From assembly GCA_907165065.1 (NCBI GenBank), contig OU015534.1:16127686-16191685 (forward strand): a DNA stretch of 64,000 nt. The letters run 5' to 3'. Both the position numbers and the translations under genes were made by a program. Every line of letters starts with the position of its first letter. The first letter of the stretch is position 1. Below the pieces are notes generated by a model. That model had not been told where the DNA came from. It did not search any database and saw only the letters and a list, made by a program, of their open reading frames with translations. This DNA is from Caprimulgus europaeus. Taxonomy: Eukaryota > Chordata > Aves > Caprimulgiformes > Caprimulgidae. Shown in pieces: positions 19,040-32,200 of the stretch.

Positions 19040-22000
19040 CTAGAAGAGAGGGAAGTTAAACCAGAGTCAGGGCTGAATCCATACTGCAACAAGAAAAATC
19101 CACGACAGATGCCCACGCTCCTCCTTTGGTGTCACACGCTAACAGCATGCATGAATACATGCAAGCTACAGCCAAAACATTCCACTACTATGTTTTCTGC
19201 TGCTGTTTGATATAAAATAATTAGAAAAACAACTGTAAAAAGCTCAGTTTTGAAGATTCATGCCAGATTCAAACTGCAATGGAGAGAAGCCTATATAAAG
19301 TAGAAACTCCCAGAGCACCAGTTACACTCACTGTGTGAGTTAATCACCATCCGGCTCTGGGTCAAAGAAAAGCAAACAGCTCAGCTCACACACTTCGTCC
19401 AGGCTAAAAGAGTAACAGAAGCAGGCACAGCAAAAGAGGTTAAAACACAACAAAAACACCACCACGGAGAAACACCTAGAGAAGCTCAAGATGCACCAAG
19501 AGTTGAACTCCCGTGTTTCTCTTTTGCCCTTGTGTTCTGCACTATTAAAAGAAGCTCGTTTGCATTACGCATTATTTCTTTAAGCAGCCACAACCCCATG
19601 TCAGTCGTACACTCAAACAGGTTGGATGGTCGTGTTACCTGAGCTCACGATTACACAGCACATGCTACTAACAGTCTCCTCCACTGTTACCGGCTTCCTA
19701 CGGTAAACAGCACAAACATTTTTTACTGAGCTGTGCCTATTAAACGTCTGAGCTGCAAAATGGCTTTTTGTTTTAAACAGACCATTACCTCTTGTGGTTG
19801 GACACAGAGACTTTCTATTCCCATTCACCATTGAAAACGTGGAGCACACAAACCCGTGCAGTCCACAATCTCATCCACTCCTCGTTAGACTCCTCACACA
19901 CAAGCACAAAGGCTCAGGCCTGAGATGTGCCCAATGCTTCTCTTTCTGGGTCCACATTACAGGTCTCTCCAGGGGATTTTAGTCTTACCTTGTGTCTTGC
20001 ACAGCAACATGCAATAACTATTACTGCTTCCCCCGCCACCTCTTACTATAACAAAAGCCCTTCTGTTTAAACTATGCTCCATTAAGATGAAGGGCCAGGA
20101 GTTAACAATAACTTGCCAGTATGACATGGTCTAACCAAACAAGGACTATTTGTTTTCAGTTGGAAAAATACGGAAATTGAAGTATTGCACAACATGCTGG
20201 TTATCAAACTGTCTCAATCTACAGGAGATTAAGTGTAAGGGACCAGACTGCGATCCTTCAGTCGGGTTCAATTGTTCTGTTTACACTGTACGGTGTTCGC
20301 CTGCTCACATCTGCATTTGTGTTTCACCTCCCTTTTAGCAAAGTGTCCTGCACAGCTCTTGCAAGGCAAGGGACAGCAGTTGGCTTTCTCATCAAGGTGA
20401 AGGAAAACTCTACTACTTGCCCTACTCCTGCAGGGCAATGCACACTCCTATGGGCAGAGCTACATCTACCTGCCTTTGCTTCCCACAGCAGTCATGCCAT
20501 AAGCGATCCACAGGGATTAGCTCCTGTACAGTATTTGCTGCCCAAACAGCTCTTGGTCATTTCCCATCTCTGCTGTGCTAGCTCAACGACCTGACTGAAA
20601 GCTTCTTTTCATTTTTGGTGGTCAGCAGCTTTGGGGCTGCCCAGATGCAGCTGACAGGGGAGCAGAAGTGACCTCAGTCACCTCAAGCCCATCATGAAGC
20701 TGCACTAGATGTCTAACTCTACTCATGCTCTCATTTTCAGGCAGAGAAGGTTTCCGTGAGGCTGTGCTGAGCAGAGCCAACAGCCAGCACCTTCCCAGCA
20801 GTGCTGACCTAGAGCATGGTCAGCGTGTACTTGTTACAGCCACAGGGTCAGCTATCACTGGAGGTGACTCCAGAGCATGGGCACTACCAGGTCAGCAGAG
20901 CCTGGAAAAAAACATAAAAAGCAGTGCCATTTGCATCATCCACAAGCAGCTCTTCAAGCTGCCCAGACAGAGGCATCCCTCAGTACCTGAAGTGCAACTC
21001 ACCTGCTCAGCTGAAAACCAGAGCAGGGCAGCTAGCAATGGCTAAGGCAAGCAAAATACTACAAACCAGACTTACAGGGCGGGGACAATTAGACAACACA
21101 ACTGAGACTATACTTGCTGGGCTTTTTTTTCACTCCAGTATGCTACTTGTCTACATTGACTTTTTTCCCAAACTCATCTTTCCCACTGCTAAGTGATAAG
21201 GGCAGGCGCAGGTGCTCACTGACCACTGCAGCCGGCACAGCAGCAACACACCCCGATTCACAGCGGCTCTCGCCAGAAAGGGGTCCAGCAGCAGGAAGGA
21301 CAGGCTCCTGATCCAGATAGGAAGGAAGATAGGTAGGGAGTGATACTCCCCAGGTGGAAACTGTTATAAGAGGAATGAAGAAGTAGCCCATGATGGCTGA
21401 AATCACTGTCACCCCAAATACTCTTTATACTAATCAGTATCTCATATACCACAAGGAACAGTCAAGCACTTGAAAGACCTCAGTGGGTTATTCACAAACC
21501 TGGCAATTACTCTGTGCTTGTCAAGTGAGCTTACAGTCAATTCTCTTTTGCATTTGCTTCATTTGTTCTGATATTTAATAGTTTTACCCAAGAAAGGATT
21601 GAAACCTTCCCCCAAAAATTATTTCTCTCATAATTAAAATTAAAAACATAACAAAAAAGATCCCCCAAAAAACCCATCTTACAAATTTAAAATAAATCTC
21701 TAGATAAAGACTCCACAAGTATTACTGGCTAAGTAGAGCAGAGACTGTTTAAGATGACCTGTCTAATAACAACACAGTGTAGATTCCTATACTATTTTTG
21801 TAATCATAAAACCCCCTTTAATTAACAGCAAGATCATATATCTTACATAGTTTGATTATGAACTATTAAGACAAAGACTACATGTTCATGTGCCTATCCT
21901 GCACTTTGTTTGCTCGTGGACATTCATCTATACCTCATGTCTAGGAACAGATAACAAATCCAGACACTTTTTTTTAATTATCATATAGAACCTACCAGGT

Positions 22001-23212
22001 ACAGGGCTTTGCCAACCCACGCTTACACGCCAGGAGCCCCTCCTGGGCTCCAGAATAAAATGCTTCAGGAACCACCTAGCTGGGGATGGCAACTTCTCTT
22101 TATAATGTTTGCAATGGGGGGTGATGAGAGAGAGAAAAAAAAAGTTTTTTCCCAAACATTCTTTAAATGAGTTGGGGAATATGCTGTATCCTGAAGACAG
22201 AGCAGAGAATCCACCTGGCTGGCTCAAATGCAGCCACAGCATCTGTAATTCAGTATTGCCAAGTCAGGCCCTTCATGATCTTCCACATCTCCCAGGTGAC
22301 CCCAAGTCTCCCATAAAAAGCAGATCTTCTCCTCTTCAAGTAAAAATAAAATAAATATAAAAGCAAACCCAGACACAGTTAATCTAAGTTAATAATATAA
22401 TTCCATTTCATTTTCCAATTGGTGCAGAAATTTAGCAGTTTCCCAAGAGCAATTATTGTGTTCTAAAAGGGAACAACTAAGAAGCTGTTTAGATGAGCTG
22501 AATCTTCTCTTAGCCTTGAGAATAAAAGGGTTTATACTGCTCAAATTTAAGAAGTGGATATTAAATTATTAGGTTACCAAACAGATCAGTTCTCCACACC
22601 ATTAGCCAGACCACTGTGAAAAAGGAAGACACTACAGCACAGCACAACAGACTCTTCTGCACCACCAGGCAGCTTTCAACAACTGGCCAAAGACTATCTG
22701 CAAACAAAAATAACCCAGGAAATCCAATGTTAAGTTGTTCTATAGTATTACCCTCAAATTCTCCCTGTTTAACTGAAAAGCTGCAATACCTTCATCTGCT
22801 CCTGACTTTGGGCAGCACCTGCACAAGAGAAGGCTGCGGTTCAGGAGCAGCAGCAACGCACAGGAATCCACCACGGGCTGAAACCCAGGGCTCCAGATGT
22901 CATCCTGACTATTTCCACTGTCTTAGGTCTCTCTGAATACCAGGGGAAACATGAACACTGTGCAATCATTTTCCGTTTGAAAGGTAGATTTTAGCAGAAG
23001 TAGTTACCTTCATTTATACTTTAGTAATTTACTAGGAAGATGAGAATTTCACATCCCTTGTTATTGAGAACTGACCTCAAATCGTTTGAAAGAAAACAAC
23101 CTCTTAAGTTTGGAAGTAAGAACTAAAAGGTACTTCGGGTGTTTTGGTTTGACCAAACTAATGAATTCCATAAACAGATAATCCTGAATGGTCAAAGTAA
23201 GAAAGCAAAAGG

Positions 23213-23245
<33 letters not shown>

Positions 23246-26200
23246 TCCTCCCCAAAACCCCCTTAATTCAGATGTGGAAACTTTACCGTCACTGGGTTTG
23301 TTTTTTCTAGTGTCTTTACTCACATGTAAAGCACTCTTTACCACTTCTTACATTATACTCAAACTCTGTCAAGAGTTCTGGCAAGAAAGCAATTAGAGTA
23401 ACAAACTTCCCATCAAACAAAGTGACCAAACAAAAAAAAGAGATTATAAAATTGGCAGGATTTCTTTAGACTAACAGGCGATCCCATAGTACCTTGTGTT
23501 TTAAGAATTCCGACGCTGCTCAGTCGTCCTGTGAATTAACATACACTGTCACACAGTAATGGTTAGACATTTCCCCTTGATCACATTCATCAAACAGTAC
23601 CTGGCCACAGCTGGAGCAAATAGTGAAGAACCTCTATGTGTTTTTTGAAGTCCAGGGCACTAGCAAGCTCTTCCGAGTCTGTGAAGACTCTGTTGTTATG
23701 GTTGGTGGTCTCCTGCCTCTGGCTCAGTAACACGGGCCCAAAACACACAGCTAAATTCTGGCACGTCATCTTATTGACCTCATGGTAAGAAGCCACCAGT
23801 TTCAGGTGATCCAACAGCATCTTCAGGGTAGCCTAAAAGAACAAAATACTACTCAGGAAGCAAAACACTAAAGGAAGGTGGTGCTGACATCCTAGCTCGA
23901 TGCTCTACAGAGATAAGATCAAGGCTGATAGCTCTGTTTTTTCTACCAACACCCATCAATGGAAAATCCAAATGCTCCATTAGAAAAGCTGTATTATACT
24001 ATCACAGAGCAGACTAGTTAGGACAGACTTTCTGGTAAAATTCAACTTGTTTTTTACCTGATCTCAGTTTTATATGGATTAGTTTTTCTCACAGTGGAAA
24101 GGGGACATCAGGGAGGGGAGAGAAGCTGCAGAAACAGTACAGGAGATCCAGGTACATCAGAAAATAAAGAAACCTCAATATGACCTCAGCATTGGAACAA
24201 GCTTCCAAGTAACTTCCAGGTACTACACAGGGCACTCGCTCACTCTCTACCCCCGAGAAAGGGGCTAACCCTGGCTTTCTACAGGGGTGAATTTGGCAGG
24301 TAACAGCACACAGCACCATTACACTGCACAGCATGGGAAGCGAAGGCTTCATTGCACACACTTAGGAAAGAGGAATGCATTTGCATAATTATGACATCTA
24401 GATCAGAGAGCTCCACAGAAATGGAGCAGGACACCACATGGCGATAATCTTCAATCTATCAACGTGAAAACAGTGACCACAGCTTCTCAGTTTTATAGAG
24501 GCAATATAAAATGCAAACTAGAATAAATCCAGCAATGTAGACCTTCCAAGTAATCACAGCATGGAAGTATTTTAAAAGACGGGGAGCAACAAAAATCCAA
24601 GTGGACTGTTAAGTCAGGAAATATGTGTACATATTTTGACACATTTCATATCCAGTGTGAAAATGTTCCTTTATTTTCTGAAGCGTCCAAATTATGTGAA
24701 CCTGCTACCACCACTCACCTTCTCAACATCTGGCAGGCAATCCAGAAGGGCTGCTGTGTGCTCAGAGTCACTCGGGTCATTCTCGCAACCGCTTGCCGTC
24801 ATTTTCAAGGGATTTTTCACCATGGCATCCAACACTGCCTCATAGAGCTGCTTGGTTATTAGTGGAGAGGGCAGCTCTCGCAGATAGTCCTTTAGGACAC
24901 CTTCACAAGATACACAAGAACAGTTGCCTTTAACAAGCTGCAGACCCACTTTCCAGTGATTTTTGGGAGCACTAAGGCACATCAGCTTCACCCGTCTCAC
25001 GAGGAAACCCTCCGTGTCAATGACAAACCTCACGCTCAGGAGCCAGGGATGGGAGGACGACAGCACAGTGAACGATGGGTACGTGAGGGATCCCCACAGG
25101 GTCAGCTAAGAGGCGGCAGGTGCTTATGCAACACCCCCACAAGGCCAGGGGCACCAGCAGCCTTGTCCCCACAGTCCTGGCAGCTTCTCCAAGCCCACAC
25201 AAGGCAGCTCATAATGAACTAAGGGGTGAAACCAGGGGAGGAAGGTGCACTGTCTCCAGAGAAGAGGGGTGTGTGCAGGGGCTGCTGTGTGCACAGGAGC
25301 AGGTTCACTGGGTGCAGGGGAGCATCTCTCCAGCTCCCCCTCCTGAACAGGGCAAAGGAGAGGCAAGGGAAGGGCTCTTAGCAGTCCACCTCCTGTCTAA
25401 GGAAAGGAGCTCCTACAAACACCAAAGTCTTCAGCCTGATGACACCTCCTCCTTTATATATGACTGGCAATTAATTTTTCTATTTGGTTTATTTTCAGTT
25501 ATAAAATTATCAGCAGAAGTCCCAGTGCCAGTGGCAGGTTTGTTGGAGCACATAGCATTTTCTCACCTACCACAGCACAAACCAAACAGATGTCCTCAAG
25601 ACGGAAGCACCAACTCCACCCTACCTCAGGGTAGGCTGTATCCCCCAGCACACCACTGGCCTCTGCTGTGACAAATGTAATTCACAGCCACAGGAAACAC
25701 TGGCTGAAACTGAGCACTAGTGAGAGATGCTGATTTTCATCAAGATCTTTGTTTCAACTGTGCTTTTTTTTTTTTGGAGGGGGGAGGCTGAAATCAGAAC
25801 CAGTTTACAGTAGGAAATGTTATGTCGTAATCAAATCAGCTTATACTCTTGAAACACTCACAACCATCTATTAATAATAATTTAGCAGGAATTCCTGTAA
25901 CAGCATCCACAGTCACAGGACCACCACCTGCCAAAGCACTTTCTCCTCTTCAGCCCTGAATAACAAGATAGTTTGGGAGCCCTGAATGCCCCTTGACCTT
26001 TCTAAATCCTTTTGCTATTCACTCAGATAAATTAGCCCTGTAAGAATCTGCTGTTATTTTTTTCCACGAATCTATGCTTCCCACTGCTGCCAGCCCACTA
26101 GCACAGTCCCCTTGACACAACCACACACAACAAATTTAGACAGCGAGCAGAAATTGCCATCCACTTCATTAATTCCTCATTTTTCTGGCTCACTGAACTG

Positions 26201-29200
26201 GTAACAGCACTGCTTGCTTTATGCAGAGATATGAATTCACGTGGATGTGAACAGACATGAGGCAAAAACATGACTACTGGTCAGTTCCAAAAACTGGCTG
26301 CGGGCTTCAGTTTGAGCCACGAGCACACTTAGTTGTTAGCAAGCCTGTGCCAATCCCAAGAGCATTTCACAGTCAAGATTCAATCATTAAATATTCATTC
26401 TTTAGTCTTTGGAGAACCATCAAAAAAAAAAAAAAAGTCTTTTGAATCTTTTGGAAAAGCAGCGCTACTTGAATTTCAAAGAGGACAAAAGGCGGCACTT
26501 CTCTTCAAATCAGCCAAGATTTATGCTGAGGATTCATATCTTATGGAACATATGTTTTGGCTTACAAAAGTATGGATCATGTGCATCAGCCTCAGCATTA
26601 CCAATACAGCAGTACCGTATCTGGTGAGACACTGCCTCTCAATGCAGGTCCCTAAGGGAACACAAGGGAGGTTCAGCGGGCTCTTTTAATCCTCACACTA
26701 AGCACAGTGGGTACCTCAGGTCTGTCAGCAAAAATTGCAGGTTCCTCTTTCAGTCCAGGCTACACTGTTCACAATAATTAGAGTGGGCTGCCTTTTGGTC
26801 AGTGGCAGTTATGGGTGCAAACACCCTTTCCCTCCCTGCTCCCCAAAACTCACACAGGACCCCTGCACTCAGTCCTTGCAACTCAACACCAACACAGGCA
26901 CCACAGGCAATCACACAGCACAGCTGCAGGGAACCCAGGGAAAGAATTTTTTTTTTTTAAATGTAATTTCTTAAAACTATTTTTTCCTTGTAAGGGAAGG
27001 AGCATGTAAGTAAACTCTTACAACATAACATACACAAAAGCATACCCAGTAGTCCTTCCACAAGATGGACACCAAGGCTGTACTTTTTTCAGGCTTACAT
27101 TACAAATTCTGGATGCAAAAATTATCCTTTAGTAGTACAAACCAAAAAAGGACAGAGAGTTCAGCAGCACCTGCACAGTCACCAAGAGTTCACCATCACC
27201 AATGAGGCTTGCAGCAGTGTGTATTGAAAAATTGAAGAACACTTTTCTATTTAATCACTGCACCATAACTCGTGATGGAAAATCAGTTGGATTGCACTGC
27301 TGCCCTTCCAGAGCTTTCCTGCAGTTCAGGCTTCAGTTTCAGCCAGTTCTGTTTGGTTCCGAGTGTACAGTATACTCAGGAAAATTGAAATGCTTATGAA
27401 ATGTTACAGGTTCTTTTGCATAGGAAAAACAATCAAGTTCCTATAGACTTTCCCATGGTACTCCTGAACTGTTTCTGCAAATACTGTTTTATTGCAATGA
27501 TTACTTGTAGCATGGGAGTGCAGCACCACTGCTGCTATTCCAAAATTTAAAAAAAAACCAAAAACTAGGTTTTCCATTAGCCAAAAATTTACATTGACCA
27601 AATAGCAACAAGTCAGTATCAGTTTCTGCTGTTTGGCAGAAAGCAACAGAGGGTTTTTTTGCCCTCCTTCTGAGGTTTATGAAACCAGGAAGAAAACAAA
27701 ACTTCAATAACTTCACAGAAAAATCTGATCTTACAAGTTATCACCACTTTTTCTCATTAATTTATTTGTAAAGACAAGAAAATTATCCAGTTCAAAAGAT
27801 CTTTTATACTATCTACTTTTTCTGCACACCTTCTGTACAAAGGGTGTATCCCATCAAAGTGAAACATAAATCCTAGTTTCTGTGTGTTTCTGGGAACGCC
27901 GGTACTTGTGAGCAACACTGAACTCAACAGTGAAATCAGCCAAGGCAAGTACGGCAAACTGACTAGCTGGACATTCCAAACCAATTTAACCCAGTAAGTG
28001 TCGCCAAGTAATATCTTCTGATACCACTTTGTGTAATTATAAAGTGTAATGAACAAAATTCATTCCCAATACAGTGAAGTGAAATGAAATAAACCACCAA
28101 ACAGAGTACAACTGCCCTGTACAGCTGGATGTTGGATGTTACAGAGGCAGCTTTGGCACAGAAAATTTATACCGTCTACTGCTGCATTTTCCATCCCTGG
28201 ATACGTAGGAAATGAATGCTCCTGCCTAATATCCTGGAGCAATCTATTTACTCAGTGATGCCTAAAATTAGATCAACTTTGGTTTACATAACAAGTATCA
28301 ATAGTTATAAAACTGTTCCACTTTTAAGCAAACAAAACATTAACTTGCTTCAACCGTGCAGTGCAATTCCTGTGTAAACACTCATGTAACGAGCTGGTGC
28401 AGATGCAGACAGGCTTCCTAAGACCTCCTGCTCCTGTGCTCCCAGACCTTCCCACCTTTGCCAAGAGCTCGCTGTCCGACAGCAAGTAAAGGGCCACTCC
28501 AGCAAGCAGGAGAAAGCCGTTATTCAATTAAGTTTTAAAAGAAGCAGATGATTAAATGAAGGAACTTTCCTGCAGCTCTAACTAGGCTGCACAAGGTGAT
28601 GGGATATCTGTTTCCAAAAATCCTGCCATCTCCAACATAAAGGGAGGACAACGGGTTGATCCGAGATGGCCCTTGGATCACTCGATGTAGAGTAACCCGC
28701 ACAGCGGACGCATCTGACCACAACCAGGTTTCTCAAGATCTGCTCCAACACAAACCAACAGCAGAGGTTTACCCTGCTTCAGGGACCTCGGCTCCCTTCA
28801 GACTTGAGCTTCTCTGTAACTGGCAAAGCAGCCACTGGAAGCGGCTCTTTCCACACCCTCCTCCCTCCAAATCACTGCTGCTTCATAATGACACTCCCCA
28901 AGGACAGGCACTCACCTTCAGCAATACAAAGCAGCAATTAACAGCTTGTTAAATGACAACAGAAAACTAGTTCAGAGCACAAACACACCTTTAAAAACTA
29001 TGCTAGGCACATGGCATAGTTTACATTAAAACAAGTAAACGTATTTATTACCTGTTATGACATTAATATCTGGGTACCGGCTTTCGCAGAGAGTAACGGC
29101 CTTGCTGTCCCTCTCAAACGCCTCTCGAAGCTCTTTCTTAACCGCTGCTGAGCCACACAACCGATACAGGCCTACCACCTAGAAGCAAAACCAACAGCCA

Positions 29201-32200
29201 CACATCAGTTATTTTCCTGCACAGGGGACTAATAATTGACATATCATGTTTTGTCTCATCCAGGAAGTGCAACAAAAATAACTGTTTGGAAATGTAAGTT
29301 AAGGAAACTCAAACGGTGCAAACCGTTAGCACCAAATGATAACGTACGTTATCACACACTGTACAAGAGACATGGCTGGGACTGTTAAGCAGTAAGTGAG
29401 TAACACTGATGTTTACCATAACAGTGAACATGCTGAGCAGCATTTTATTGAAAGAACGAGTTTTAAATTGGGATAATTTGTGCTTTTTTTTATGCAAACT
29501 TAGGAAACAAAGAAATAATAAGCTAGATAATAAACAAAATTTGAATTATATATGATACCAGTAACCAGGGTTTCATGCAAATTATGAATACTCCATTATT
29601 ACATCCATAAGATGCTGTTTTAAAGATGACAAGATGCTGACTTGCAAGTGTTTCGAATTGTATGAAAAGTTTTATGCAAAGCAGGGGTTATTTATTATGC
29701 TCAAGGTGAAAGGAATTAAACCCACACCACTCCTGGACTGAATTACTAAATCATGTGCTTTCATGCACTCAAATTTTGCATTTTATAATTTTCTACTTTT
29801 TATTTTCAACACCACCACTTATACAAAGCGCTCCCGTGATATTAAGGAATTATACCTTAAGTATATTAATTTTACTTTATTTTAAAGAACTTTATAGGCA
29901 GATGTACTGAGCAGTAAATAGGTAGCCCAAAACCACCATGGACACAAACAACACAAAAAAAACCCACAAAAGAAACCCTGACTTAGACTGTACTGACTTA
30001 GATCATGTGAGTCTAGGTTTGCAAACAAAAGTGTTTGTCTGGCCATACATTAATTCCTGTTAAAATAAATTGAAAGCTACACAATAAAATTTGTACTCCC
30101 TCTTTCCCAAGATCAAATATGATCTAGTATTTGCCCAAGATTATTTCTTTTCACTCTAAAGTTGTCTAATCCCACATCTGAAATTCAGGTGGAGATGCCA
30201 TACCATGCCAGGAGCCTGCAGCCTACAGGAAAGTCAAAGATGTCAGACAAGCACATGGCTAAACAAGTTAACAGTATATTTTGCATTTTTGGTTCTCCTT
30301 GTGCAAATACACAAATTAGATTTCATGCTCAAAAGCACCAGGTACATTCAGACAATCCAGATCCCGATCGCTTCATTACCAGTGTTGCTTTGATTACCCA
30401 ATATCATTTGCATGACTAGGTACTGATAAGCCCAAAATAAAATGGTGAAACCATGGGACACATTAATTGGAAAGAATAAAACTTCAATTTTCCACTGATT
30501 TGCATAATGTTAGGAGAAGTATTCACAGTTAAGAATCATGCAGTTATCAGCAGTGACCTCCAGCAAAGTAATTACACAGAAATATAATTTCTGTCTGCTA
30601 TTTATAACCTAGGTCATAAAATATAGAGTTAATGTCATAACACCTGGAACTATATCCAACCTGTCAGCAATTTAAAATAGTAACAGTGGTAGGTGTGATT
30701 ACTTCTCAATTTCACCAGAGCAATAAGAGGTGTAAAAGAAACCTAGGGCTCACACATGCTGTGGAACAGCATGCAAGAGTCCTCCCACCACTTTCAAATT
30801 AATTGCCAAGGGGAACATCTGACCTTAGGACTGAGCACTTCCATCCTAACAGACTTCATGTCTAGCATCTGTAACTGGGGATTGGTTTCCATACCTTATT
30901 TCTTATACATATTTTTGTCCATTAAGTTATATCAACTAATAAACTGTATTAGAATGAAGAGAAGGTACTGGGCAGGGCTGCTCTACAGGATTCACCTCCT
31001 GTCCTAATTCTGAAAACACGAAGAAAGGCAAGGAGAGGAGCAGGGGCGTGGGGAAACAACTCAGCCCCTCAGTGCCTCCTCCTCATCTTAACGCTGTGTA
31101 CAATCAAAGATGAGTCTCTGTCACACTGGCTTGAGACTGCACACGCGTGAGTAAAGTTTTGTCAAGAGACCCACTCTCAGCACTTTGTGTCACTGCACAT
31201 AGTGCCTCGGTTTTGGGTAGGGAGGAACACTAAACTCTTATATTTGCAGACAAATACATGTCCTTATGGAGTGACCTGTCTCTCAGGAATCGGGCATTTT
31301 TGAGTTCTCAGCTCTGCTTTTTGAGGGCAACTGCATGCTGGGAGCTGCAGGTTCATTTCACTACCTTTAGTCCTAAAGCACAACTGTGAGCAAGCACGTA
31401 TTTCCTTCACAAAGGCCGACTTGGAAGCACCGATTTCACACAGTCCTGTTATTCTTCCCACATTGCAACATCCACCAAATGGCAGCAGCAAAGTAAAAAG
31501 TGACAAGTAAAAGCGTTTTTAATTTCCCCTTTTCCCCCCTCACTGCTCATGCTCTGCAACAACAGCTATCCCAACACAGAAGTATGAACAGAACAGATTA
31601 AAACATGCACAGCACCTGACAGCCTCTCTTTTCAATCTCCAGAATGCATTTCTGCATCAAAAGTGGCACCATCAAGCCCGCATTTTCTTTCTCTACAACT
31701 TTTCGAGCATCTACCCCGAACATCACAGGCTCCCGATCGGCATCGAGACCATCAAGAGAGTTCTCCCACTGCTCCATGAGCGACAGCTTGACGTAAATAA
31801 GCCCCCTTGGTTCCAGTTTGACAGCCAGCTGATGTGTCTTTGTCACTCGGAAGAGAGTGGGAAGAGCAACAGTTCCATGACAACACACACGGTTTTTCCG
31901 TGGGGTGGGTTCCCAGCTGAACACCACCAGCTTTAAGTGCTGAGCATTTTCAATTTCTATGTTGAACGTGTGGTCCATATCTAGAAATGTTGTCCTACAT
32001 GTAAGCAGGGCTGTTCTTGCTTTGTTTACTGAGTCAACCTGTATTGCACAAAAGACATCTTTTGAGTCTATTCTTGGTGGTTTTAAGTCTTCAGCACCAT
32101 AAAAGTGAATGCTCATGAGTCCAGAGATATACTGAGAGCACTTGGGTTGATCAGAAAAGTTATAGTGTCTGAAAGCATCAATATCTATTTCAGTTTTACC

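Noticed and set aside
20257-20275. Sequence resembling a tRNA T-arm (GTCGGGTTCAATTG)
   Set aside because: No matching acceptor stem, anticodon arm or A-box at the right spacing.
25120-25671. A 183-codon plus-strand open frame in SYDE2 intron 4
   Set aside because: There is no recognisable domain, no splice context and no homology that I know. It is GC-richer local sequence that stays open by chance.
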